From contig JAAXNY010000010.1 in assembly GCA_013420905.1 (NCBI GenBank), forward strand, positions 124,001 to 188,000: a DNA stretch of 64,000 nucleotides, read 5' to 3'. The notes beneath the pieces were generated by a model. That model saw only the letters and a program-made list of their open reading frames with translations, was not told the DNA's origin and made no database searches. Within the stretch, counting starts at the first letter, position 1, and each line of letters starts with the position of its first letter. This document shows positions 1 through 10,900 of this stretch, piece after piece. Position numbers and translations under genes: made by a program. The DNA comes from Collybia mongolica (lineage: Eukaryota > Basidiomycota > Agaricomycetes > Agaricales > Clitocybaceae).

Positions 1-950
1 AAGCCGTGTTTTCACTCAACAGCGCGGAGAAACTTCTCGCTATGCCCGTCGTATCTTTTGACGTCCTTGAGAAGCTTCACCTCACGATCAAATATCGTCC
101 CATCTCATCCTTTATCGACTTCAAACCCCCGACGATCTTTACAAGGTCGCCTCTTCTTCGGGACGTTACATTCTGGTTGAGGGGACACTATAACCCTCTC
201 CATTTGGCTCTTCCTTGGACTCAGCTTACTCGTCTAGTCCTCGCAGGCGAACTCCCTCCACGAGCATGCTTAGCGGTCCTCAACCTGTGCCCAAACCTCA
301 AAGACTGTGGGTTCGACCACATCGTGAGCGGGGGGCACCCCCTGATCACTGACCATCTAGTTCTACCGGAACTCCCTCTCCATCTTCCCAACCTGGAGAG
401 CCTCAACGCCCACTTCGACCCCGACTATTTCTCCCAGTTTTTCAACCTCATTTCGGTACCTAACCTGTCTTACCTCAAACTCGTCCGTTTTTACTGCTGG
501 GATCGGACCTTCTGGACGTCCACCAGCGTCCTTGAATTTTTGTCGTCGCTCTCCTCAACTTTGAAAACATTCACGTTCGAGGACCACTACGCCGAAGTCG
601 TCAGTTCGCCCTACCCTTCCATGGATCCGCTTCTTAAATGCCTTCTTCAAGCGCATAGCGTGACGTTCCCTTCAGATTACTCCATCACGGAGTCTACGGC
701 AGATGCCATTGCAGATGGCACTTTACTCCCCCAAGTCGAACATCTGTCGTTTCACAGTAGGACAGATAGGAGTGTCCTGCTGGAGATGGCGGATACCCGA
801 TACGCCCTGGCTCAACACGCCCAATCAAATAAGGACTTGTCAGGAAACCTGGCGCCTATCCGGGTGATTGAAGGCCGAGAGTCCTTTGCTGAATCGTTCT
901 CTATCGAGCACAATGGCAAGCGCTACGTTGTCGTGGAATCCCGGAAGTAA
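1..950 (+). CDS. F-box/LRR-type protein, 5' end cut by window edge
   Basis: The frame is open from the left edge to a TAA at 948-950 and encodes about 314 residues. The sequence shows irregular leucine-rich repeats such as LTRLVLAGELPP, LAVLNLCPNLKDCGF and LPNLESLNAHF, spaced 25-35 residues apart. This is the usual layout of the C-terminal, substrate-recognition part of the greatly expanded F-box/LRR proteins of mushrooms, which act in SCF ubiquitin ligases. The F-box itself would lie upstream, outside the window, so assignment to the F-box class rests on the LRR pattern and on family knowledge. No in-frame ATG near the left edge looks like a true start, and no intron is needed within the visible part. 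The substrate is unknown. Confidence 0.6.
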   Translation, partial: AVFSLNSAEKLLAMPVVSFDVLEKLHLTIKYRPISSFIDFKPPTIFTRSPLLRDVTFWLRGHYNPLHLALPWTQLTRLVLAGELPPRACLAVLNLCPNLKDCGFDHIVSGGHPLITDHLVLPELPLHLPNLESLNAHFDPDYFSQFFNLISVPNLSYLKLVRFYCWDRTFWTSTSVLEFLSSLSSTLKTFTFEDHYAEVVSSPYPSMDPLLKCLLQAHSVTFPSDYSITESTADAIADGTLLPQVEHLSFHSRTDRSVLLEMADTRYALAQHAQSNKDLSGNLAPIRVIEGRESFAESFSIEHNGKRYVVVESRK

Positions 951-1562
951 TGAATGCAGTGTAATCTGGATGGGGACTGACGATCGATGACAAAAGGGAC
1001 GTTTTCCTTTGACATATCTAACATCGCGACATAGTCACGGTGGCAGTACGCTGGTTCGCTCTTCAGCGTCTCAAAAGGACAACTTATCAGAAATCCTTCA
1101 ACGAGGCGGGTGCGGACGGAACTTCTATATAATATACCCCCTTTCTTCCAGTTCTACTCGAGTGCCGTGTGTAGGACTGACTAACGATGGGTATCTTTAC
1201 GTACTTCGTATACCCTACAAGGAAAGATTTAAATTCTGATTTAACCTATCTTTTTTATGGATTTCACGTTCATCCACATCTGGCGCTTATTCCCCATGGA
1301 GCGACTAGTACCCAATCTGTTCGCTTTATTTCGGTATAAACGCCCATCTGCTCATAAGGGTCGCGAAGCATGTCTTGATGTCGGGTGGTTGAAGTTTTTC
1401 GAACGCCGGGACAATGAAAAAACCGGGAAGACGAGATTTGAAACCACGTTGCTGCTGCCATTGAGTCTACTATAATTAGTTGGTATTTTCGAGAGCTTAG
1501 ACGCTGCTCATCAGTTGCTAGAATAAATTTGATTAATTACATTCTCCCTCTCTCGAGTTATG
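951..1562. other. intergenic, F-box 3' side to DUF6535 3' end
   Basis: This is the gap between two converging genes. It contains short open frames on both strands but no recognisable domain, and presumably the two 3' untranslated regions. Confidence 0.4.
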
Positions 1563-3388
1563 TTAGGAGGGATGAGGGGTCGGTGATACACCGAGATGTG
1601 GCGTATTTAATTGACTTAGCCCTCTTTTTCCTTCCTTCCACGTCATGTCAAAATCCGTCGACAGAGGTATGCCGTCTACGTCAATATTGTACGTTGATGC
1701 GCAGGCGTCTATCGATCTCACGAGATGGAGGAATTCAGCTATGTATGTGCTCAATATAGAACGAACAATAGTAGAATTATCTGCGTCGTGGATGATGGAA
1801 AGGATGGTGGTTGCGCAGTGTTTTAGCCTTATGGGAACGGTACAGTGGTTTTCTGGAGTATGAGATAGCCATGTCGCACAACGTTTGAGCAGAGGAAGAC
1901 CCTGTTCTCGAATGTGTCTGTTTGGATGAGTCCATAATTGTCTGCATATGTTGAAGAGTGGTGTAAGATCCTCAGCGGAGACAGTATTATCCTCGAAATA
2001 TTGGGTTATGAGCCTGACGACTTGGTGGGATGCCTCGGCTGCGAGTGGGGGTTCTTCGCCGCCTGGTTACTCAGTCAATGTTCGCAGTCCACACTAGAAT
2101 AAAATTCTAACCATACCTAACGTAGCGGACTCTGGTGTGAAGAACTGCGCTTTATCGATGAAATAAAATGGCGATAATGCATTGAACTTGCTGCTTTCCA
2201 TAGGTGGCGTCTCTACTCCTCGCAAAAAAAGTTCCGCGATAAACCTTTCTGTCGGTTCGTCCCATCCACACTGAAGGTTCGTAAAATACCACAGATTCAA
2301 GGCATCGAGGGTGGTTGACTGATACCGTTCCAGAACCAACACCGCGTCGCTAAAAGGAAGATCCTGCAAGCATCGGAAAATATGAACAGCAGTGTTGAGG
2401 GTATTGCTGAACGCACGAGCAGCCCACCGGAGGCCGCTGTTCACTCGAGGCTCCATCGACCCGGGGATATTTCGGAGGATATGCAGATCGCTTCGGCTCC
2501 AGTCTTCGTACAGCCAACGAATATTCGCGCCAAACCATTTATGGGCTATCTGAGTGACGGTTCTGTAAAAAAGCCATGCCTGTGGCGATTTGTATGGGCA
2601 CGGGCACGGATGGTTACCGCTTGTCTGGTTCGAGAAGAACATGAGCCAATATGTCGGCAAAACGACCGTCCCTAGGAGGAAGAGAACGGTGATGCATACG
2701 GCCGTGGAGACAAGGGCTGCGACGACGGTGTTCAACGACCAGAGAAGGTCCAGGATTCCTACAAAGAATAGCACGAGGGCAAGCTGGAGCATTAATGGTA
2801 AGCTCACCAGAAGCCCGGGGACACCCCATCTTCGTAAGCTCTCATCGCGAAGCTGACTGAGAGCCAGGGCTTCTTTACGAGAATTGGTGTATGTTACCCT
2901 GCGGTGTTCTTGGATCCACTGTTTGCAGCTGATTCCTAAAAGAACCGAAGAGAAACTGGTGATGAGGCTCAGAAACCAGAATACGTTGATGCGGATAATG
3001 GACGCAGAAACAGTGAAGTTCTGTGGTGGGCCTGCCATGGGCAGGGGCGCTAGCGCCGGCCCAGTCAAATTGCCGATTTGTTGCGATATTTGCTGAAGGA
3101 GGAGTACGATGTTGTCTGCGGGATCGGGTTTGAGCCATTGGTAGGACTCAACGGTAAAAGCGGTAACCGCAGCCGAGAAGAGACCGGCCTATTTCATATT
3201 TACGTTTAAAGGGCGTATCAGAGTAGAGAACACAAATCTACTCACAAAAACCAGTAGAGTATCAATGTCCTCCTTCCAGCCTCTACATAATTCATCATTG
3301 TGCCGATCGACTTTTCGCATGCACTCTTCCCAAGGATCCCCCTCGACCTCCGGAGCATATCGGTATGGATCCGTGTGCTTCCAAACTG
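1563..3388 (-). CDS. DUF6535 domain membrane protein, 5' end unresolved
   Basis: Exons read on the minus strand are about 3388-3246, 3188-2117 and 2062-1563. The introns (3189-3245 and 2063-2116) have GTGAGT..TAG and GTATGG..CCAG borders and keep the frame. The first exon holds a WKHTDPY..DPWEEC stretch and WKEDIDTLLVF. The second continues with AGLFSAAVTAFTVESYQWL, which is the signature of the DUF6535 family of Agaricomycetes. Hydrophobic stretches after it (NVFWFLSLITSF, LLVSLPLMLQLALVLFFVGIL, AALVSTAVCITVLFLL) predict at least four membrane helices. The C-terminal half is soluble and helical (GEEPPLAAEASHQVVRLI..). The function of the family is not known. The last roughly 20 residues may instead be intron, and one or more 5' exons are missing from the model. 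Confidence 0.75.
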
Positions 3389-3399
3389 CTGGCTAACGG

Positions 3400-5575
3400 G
3401 CCCTCGAATTTGACAAACATCGGTTAAATAAAACTGGGGGAACGCACCATGCGAGCGTCTTGCCTGCGGGGGTCCAAGTCCAAGGCACTTCCACTTCCTT
3501 CATAATGTGATTTCCCAGGATTCTAGATGTTGATCGGCAACGAATGTCGTGCGAAACTATCATATGTACGAACCATGTTGGGTTCCAATTTCTAAAAGAC
3601 TGAGGTAGGATGTTTTGACTTTTACGTAGACAGTGGACAGGAAGTTCCTGTCGAGGCGCCGAGCTGTGCCTCATGGGCGCCACGCAGCAGCGGGTATCCA
3701 CCTCCATATGTTTGACATGTGGTGACTTTGGCGTTTATATTTGACATACCCAAAACATCGGAAAGACATAAAAGAAAAAACTCACACGAAAAGTTTTGCA
3801 CCCCGTAAACCTTAAATCTCATAATATCCGTGTTCTTGAGAAGAAAAAAAAGGAAAGATCACATTTGGTTCTGTCAGAGTGTTTTTCTTTTTGCCGGATG
3901 CGAGATAGGCTTGTACATGTGTGTCATTTTTGTGACAAAGACGAGTGTGCTAAAGTAGTTCGAAAAAAGGCCCGAGAGACAAAAAATTACCGATGGGTCG
4001 GCAATCACCGCGCCACAATGTCCGCCCACCCTGCAATTGGTACCGGCACAGCCACTATGCTTCCTTAACCATGCAAGCGTCCGTTGTTCCCTTTCCTGCA
4101 ACCCCCTTTTGCACACAAGACGCCCCCCATAACCCAGCCTCGAGATCAAACCTTATGCACTAAATAAGAAGCCAATGTCTCCAGGAAGGGCCCTATTTCC
4201 GGTCCGGAGTAGCTGATATCGCGGGCCCAGACGTGTCTTGGGAGCCCGGGGACGTAAAAAAAAACAAGGAAGGGCTACGAGGCGAATAAGGCAGTTTCCA
4301 TTTCACGAAGATCAGGTTGACGCCATCCCTCAGAAGCGATGTTTTATCAAAGTCATTGAACATTCTTCCTGAAACTGAAACACAGAGGCACTGCGACAGA
4401 TGGATGCGACATGAATATTCGTTTATCCTTATTCACATGAACACCTGATTATTCGACTCCATACATGGGTTAGGAGGTCCAAGGGCGTAACTTAGGAGGT
4501 GTGGGGAGAGGCTTGGACTTTCTGGACATGTGAGGGAATATCTCCCTTAAGATAAGATTGTGCACCGTGGTTCGCGCAATATGTAGCCTACGAAGACGGC
4601 AGGGCCCAGTCCCTGAGGGCGAGCATTAACGATAAAAACAAGTCAGCTGGAGATCGATGACCGAGCATGTGTTTTAACAGTTGGTACTCCTCCGGGTTCG
4701 AGGTGTGATGATCAATCATTTGCCCAAGATGCTTATCTCAACAATGCATCCATCCACGAACGGCATTCATTTCAAGTTCCCAATCATATATACGCTTAGT
4801 AGGATAATTCATTTACCTGGTTTTTCCCGGTTTGGAGGTTTTATGAAAGAACACCGGAATATCTGATATTTCCATGAGCGCTCGAAGCCCTTGTTGGACG
4901 AAATATAGCGTTCAAACATTAGCAACGCCAAATATAGCCGCCTTCTATTTATAGGTCAAAAATTCGAAAAGAAGGTGCTGAGATCAAGATTGATCAAGGA
5001 TGATGTAATGTCACGGAACATTGATGAATTCGGTGAATGCCCAAATATGTTTTTCCTTTTTTTTTTTTTCGGTTGACAGCGTGACGTACAACTTCCAGCG
5101 GCCCATCAAAGATTTAAAACGAAACACAAAACAGACAAAAAAACACACACACAAGGCAACTAAATCGCGCGCGGCAGTCACTGCTCCGGCTATCGCGGCC
5201 CTCTGATTACCCAGGAGACGGAAAAAGATCTCGACATACGCGTTCGGGGGAGCGTTCGATGCGACGTAAGGATAAACAGTTTTACGGAAGTTACAAGTTA
5301 CGTGGGAGGGGGGGGGGGGGTGATGCATGTCATGCCAACTGACAACAAGAAAAAAGAGCTATACATATGCGTCGAGTCCGAATCCGAATAACAGCAGCAT
5401 AGGAGCAGGAGTGGGTGAGAGCATGATGACAGGGCAGCTATTACAAAGGTAAAAAAAAAAATAAGGTTGGGAGACCAAGATAAGGATCAGAGTAAGTGGA
5501 GGACCCGTAGCGGAGCCTTGGGTCGAGCGAACAGATGCTGTGTGGCGGTGGCGAATAACAGAACCGGCCCGGCGC
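3400..5575. other. intergenic, no gene seen
   Basis: Only short frames without recognisable domains. The stretch contains low-complexity runs, including a T tract near 5055-5070, an A/C-rich tract near 5130-5155 and a G tract of about a dozen bases near 5308-5320. The start of the DUF6535 gene probably lies in the first few hundred bases. Confidence 0.4.
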
Positions 5576-7966
5576 CTACTCGACAAGGCGTAGCATGTCG
5601 CCTTCAAATCGAATGCGGCCCTTGTCCTGTAACGCGGCGACAGCCTTGATCACCTCCGAGGTGTCAAAGTCTTCGTGCTTGTCCAACGGCACAGCGGCGT
5701 TCAGGTACGTCAGCAGCGCGGAGATGGACAAATCATCCGACGGCTCGTACGTCGTCGCGAACAGGTGGTTTACCGATGAAAAAATAAACTGTTTCCTGGA
5801 AATGGGAGGTTGTGACATGAGATATATTACGGCCGACAAAGTAAGATTAATGACGTACCTGCCAGACGGTGAGTCGAGGTCGGCCAGGCCAGTGGGCTTA
5901 GGTCGCCGCACTGGGCCGCGAGAAATAGAGTGATGTACGTGGTGATCTTCCTCGATGTACGAGTCGCCTTCGGCGTCTGCGTCGCCATCGACTTCCTCGA
6001 CCTTCCAAGGACGGCTGACTCGTGAAGACGAGTGAGTGGAGTTGGGATGCGGATGTGGGTGTGGGTGCGGGTGGGTGTGCGGATGCGAATGTTGCGAATG
6101 TGAATGTGGATATGGATGTGGATGCAAATGCGACGTCGAGGGCTGGCTACGCGAATCATGATGGTACAGACTGTGACTCTTCCTGCCCGGGATATGCGGA
6201 TGGGTGTAAGGTATACCGGCCCTAGGCATTATCTTGTACCTCGGCTTCATAGTGCTACCTTTCTCATGCTCAGCCCGTCTGGCATCCATCCTCCGACGAT
6301 CTTCCTCGAGCTGTGAGTCGGCCCCGTCTTCTGATTCGAGGTCCTCCGGGTCCGCCTCGTTGTCCGAGATGAGCTCGTCCTGGCCACTACCCCGGCCAGG
6401 GTGCTGCAGCTTCCTCGCCTTCAGTCGCGCTATCTCAGCCGCCTTCTGCGCACGCCGCTGACTAGAAGATGGAACAATGCGAGAAGGAAGAGAAGCACTT
6501 GTCAGGTGATAAGGTGACGACAGTATAGAAGCCGATGACGTACTGTCGTGCTAGGCATTTGCCTCTATGCTGGAGCCATGGGTACGCACAGTAAGAGCTG
6601 TCTTGCCGAAGCTGCACCCATTTCTGACAAAGCGAACAGAAAACGCGGTTCGGCTCGACCTCCCCGATCAGCTTGTCCGCCCTCAGCGTCGCCGCGCGCT
6701 GCTCGGCGTTGCGGCGGCGCGACTCGTGCGCGGGCGCATAGTTGGTAGGGTTCAGATCGTGGAAGGAAGACGGCGATTGTGGCTGCGAGAGGCGGAGGGT
6801 GGGTTGTGCAGATATCGAAGCGATTTCGGGAGAAACAGGACTAGTGATAGACGTGGGAGTAGAGCTTTGAGCCGAAGATGGTCCTGCCTTTGGATAATCG
6901 GCAGCGTGGGGAGCAGGGGCAGGATCGCAGACGGGTGCCCTAGACAGATGTTCATCAGACGACATTGGCATATAAAAAACGTGGGCGTACTGTTGAACTG
7001 CATGGGATTTTTGACACGATGCTCTATGTTCGAGCCACTTTTGGACCGCTTGGAGGTGATCATCGGGATTGACAGTGATCCAGCGGTCACACATATTACA
7101 CAAGACTCGCTCGGCATCAAATTTGCGAACGTCCGGGTCCTTGGAGAGCAGTGTATTGCGTTCCTCCAGGGCGTAGATGTTTTTACTGTTGCTAGAAGTG
7201 ACCGTCATTAATAATAAAAACAAAAAATTCAAGTAGATGATGGACGTACATTTTCTTCGCTAGACAGCTCTTCCGGTGAGCATCCCATGGAATAGAACAG
7301 TAGGTGGAATTGGGTCGAAGCCGAATCCACTTGTCACACGAGGCACACAGCACACGGTAAGCCTCAAACTCGGCGACATAAGGGTCATTTCTGAGGTACT
7401 CGATGCGTTCGTCTTCTGAACGCTTGGCACGCCGACGTTTGGGTGCAGGGTGTCTGAGGGCCTCGGCCGTGCTCTCGGGCGTGTATATTATGGCATCTCC
7501 ACTCGGGGGTGCCTGAGCTCCGCTGGAGCAGGCATCAGCAAAGAGTTATAGATAAACACTCAAGTGGATTATGTACGTACCAGGCTATGCGATGGTCGTC
7601 CCAAATCTTTGTGGTGAATGCGTCGGTTTGTTCATCCCGAAAGGGCACCTTCGTCCCGCAATAATCGCAGACAACATGTCCGGATGAGTACTCCCCGTCG
7701 ACCAAGGTGGCACCTTCTGGCAAGCTGTTCGTCTGAGGTGGTGAGGATGGTCCTTCTCGATCCTCCGGAGGTTCCTTCCGCTTCAGGGGGTTTCTAGGGC
7801 CGCTGAGATTGAGCATTTGTTTATCGGAGATCGTTCGTCATGGACGTACGGTGAAGAGGGCGACTTTATCGTTGGTGAGGATGACTCTGGGCTACTGACA
7901 CAGTATCAGCCAGTCAGTACATTTTATAATCGGCTCCACAACAAGTGAGGCTCACTTGGTCTCCAT
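5576..7966 (-). CDS. tandem C2HC zinc-finger protein with MCM3-like C-terminal domain
   Basis: My seven-exon model (7966-7956, 7891-7850, 7802-7581, 7522-7250, 7191-6544, 6461-5859, 5795-5576) sums to 2019 nt, 672 residues, with every phase matching. It encodes four copies of C-x2-C-x(19-21)-H-x3-C at residues 63-92, 151-178, 214-242 and 368-395. Modules 2 and 4 share a KW..LR.(D/N)S.YC..PW..HR..C core. The Cys that completes module 1 is restored exactly by removing intron 7523-7580. A basic helix (QRRAQKAAEIARLKARKLQ) and an acidic stretch follow. A His/Pro tract and a final 70 residues (SSVNHLFATTYEP...) resemble the MCM3 C-terminal winged-helix region. Nucleic-acid binding is likely but inferred. 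I do not know a named family with this architecture. The start lies in an 11-nt first exon, so it is the least certain part. Confidence 0.7.
6030..6130 (-). repeat. His/Pro-coding minisatellite
   Basis: An imperfect 6-12 bp repeat of GGATGTGG/GGGTGCGG type on the plus strand. On the minus strand it encodes alternating His-Pro and His-Ser residues within the zinc-finger gene. It stays in frame, so it is read as part of the protein. Confidence 0.75.
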
Positions 7967-10900
7967 GATACTGATAATGGCACTGCAGAGGAATTGAAAG
8001 TTCTAGGGGGGTCCGAGGATGATATGTGGTTAGGGAATGGAGAGGACGGGCGAGAAAGGTAAAAGAGGGGGGAACGGGAGCGAAGAATAGATTTGAACAT
8101 CGCCGCGCTTTTAGCCATCGAGGTATTCGGGTCCAAAGGATAATGGAACGGACTGAATTCCCAGAATGAGGTTAACGTTTTCGGGAAATAAAAAACATAG
8201 TCACTGTGACATGTTTTGAGTATTTTAAGCTCCGCGATAATCGTTTCCGGCGTGACATATGTGTGACGGTGTGTGACCGAGGGCTATCTTGGGAACTGCT
8301 TTTGTCGAAAAGAAAAAAGATTGCTTCTTTGGTGTGTCATTAACTTTGTTCCTCGTTGCAAATGGTCTTCCATCATACGTCCACACCTCTTTCATAACTC
8401 CCAAACTGGTTATCTTGTCTTCAATTTCCTCCCCCCCCCCCCCTCCATTGTCTGTGACGCCGCGTCTGTCAATCAAGCTCTTTCAGAACGCTAAAATACG
8501 TGGTTCAGACTTGTTGAACGGTGGGGCCCTTGATGAAAAATAAAAGTGTATAGAGACTCTAATTCAACGATCTGTTCCTCATGCTCACGCAATCACTCAC
8601 ATCCGCATCTTTCGTGGACGAACATCATGATCATGTTGTCCGAATTAACTATTCCACAACAAGACAAGCTCTCCGAGACCGCCATTTGTTTGTTCTTTGA
8701 TATCCTTGATGGGACGATTGTTAGGTCATCCAATCCACCTGAACTGTAACCTTCCTCGCTCCAAGGCGCTTCCCCTCGGCTTAGAATACTTCCACGATTT
8801 CATTTTTACCTAAAATCACAGGAGGTATGTCATCGGATCACCCTGGCTTCGCCGCTCTCTGCTCGGAGTCGAGAACAAGAATCCAGATACCTCCACACCT
8901 AAATTTCTCTCCAGGAAAAAAATCACAGACTAGTCACGGATATGCTTCCGCTATCACACCAATCATCTCATATGCTTAACGCCCTCTCCCCCGAGGATCT
9001 TTCGAAGCGCTGAGGCCTTCAGAATGGGCAAAGACATCCAATCTCCTCATCCAGGCAGTTTCCGCTCCGCACCAAATTTTCCTTTTTCAATCTCACTCCA
9101 TCAGGCAGTTCTCCTCAGGAAATCGGCTTGTCTTGTTGAGAATTACCGCCGACAGACTTGTCCAAATCTCGGAACGAATTTCTCTGGTTAGTTTTTACCC
9201 CGTGATGACCCTCTCCGCTCAAACTGTCACCGGAGAATGTTCTCTTCGACGGCTAGCCTTCCATTAAATCACATGGGTTTGTTGCTCGACCTTCGCGGCA
9301 ACGACGATTCTTCCAGATGGCACCGAAGCCGTATTTGGTTGACATCAGCTGTAATTATGTTTGCACTATAACTCGATTAAGAATGGCATCAGTGACACTC
9401 ACCAGTCAGCATTATTAGTGTTCACGGATATCCCTTGTATTGTTTCTTTGTTCCTCACATATTTTACGTTCAGAGGATCATCAGGCGCAACACAGCTGTG
9501 CGCTGTACACATCGCATTGCCCGGTAACATTCAGGGACAGGCCGCGTCGAAGACTGGCGTCTACGTAAATTGCTAGCAACAACCTTTCCAGAACTGACAG
9601 CTTCCTGATTGATATAGGACGTCTCCTGTCCACTCGGGGAGAAATCCATTTGGGGGGATCCCGCTGATGGGGTGTGCTTGCGTCATGACGCCTGCCAACG
9701 ACATAACTATGGAGCAAGCGTGACACGGCACTCATGTTATTAATTCACTTGTAGCCATAAACTAAGTTTTTAATGAAACCGCGTCCGGCCGTGTGCTAGA
9801 GCAAAAGGAAAAGGAAAAGGGAAAAATAAATAAATAGCACTTCCAGCCTTCGTCTTCGAAACACCCGCGCGGAGGAGGGGAGAACGATGGGGAGCCACCA
9901 TCATGAATAACTTTAGCGTGGATAAGTAGGACGCGCCTGGTCTATGCCCACCACCTCGACCGCGGAGGTGCATTAATTTTCTACTCCACGCACATGGGGG
10001 CCAGAGCCTGGAATGCAGGCCGTTTCAGCGGAAACGAGCAATCGAACGTACGATTCGAGCCTGATAGAGTGGGGGCAGATACAACGCAGCTTCCGACGAC
10101 ACCGTGTTGTTTCCTAGATACATCTTTGCAGATTCTCAGAAGAACAACGGCGGTGTGGGCCCTGTTACCCCTTGCCTCAGTGTCACGCGGCACCCCAGTC
10201 CGCGTGGGGTGGGTGGATCTCCCTGCACCCCTAAAACTTTCCATATGTCAGATTGACTTGCCCGCCAATGATTAGAGCGAGGTGGCGAGACTTTGCTTAC
10301 TTCAACGTCAAGGAAAGTCAACGCTAGCCACTTGAGGATCGAGAGGGAGGATCCGGCCGCTTAGGGGATACACACATGAAAAAAATCGTTCCGCCCAGAA
10401 AGGCTGCCTGCGGAGAACAGTGGGTCAGGCTACTATATCTGTGCAGGCCTCTATGATCAATTTCGTGGATATTAGAGGGGGTTGGGATCGATCACCACGC
10501 CGACCAGACCGTTGGAAATAGAGAAGCCACAGCGAAAGAAGTCACAGCAAAAGAGGACTCAGAAAAAAAACTCCAGTTTCGGAAAGTCAAACGCACAACA
10601 ACTGCTGGCACTGGCGGGCTGGTGGTGTTCTGAGATTTGTATCTCGCAACCACATGTTACGTGTTGCTCGGAAGTCGCGTCACTTTGCATTCTATATCGT
10701 ACATTGTTGTTGTATTGTGCGGAAGTTGGCAGGCGGTCGCGCGACTATGACCCCTGAGGAAGGGAAGAGAATACCAGAACATGGGCGGAAAATGTAAATT
10801 GACATACCCCATACCGAAAGGAACTGATAACAGAGAACTTATGATGGCAACGCTAAGTGTCATCTGAGAGCAAGACATGCTTCGCCGCTGTGAGCACTTG

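Noticed and set aside
5308..5320. G/C homopolymers (also near 8431, 11513, 25510, 25612) as regulatory G-quadruplex sites
   Set aside because: Single uninterrupted runs. Nothing else supports a function, and some may be sequencing slippage.
6567..7211. 214-codon plus-strand frame
   Set aside because: Antisense to the zinc-finger exon, whose four Cys/His modules are clearly coding.
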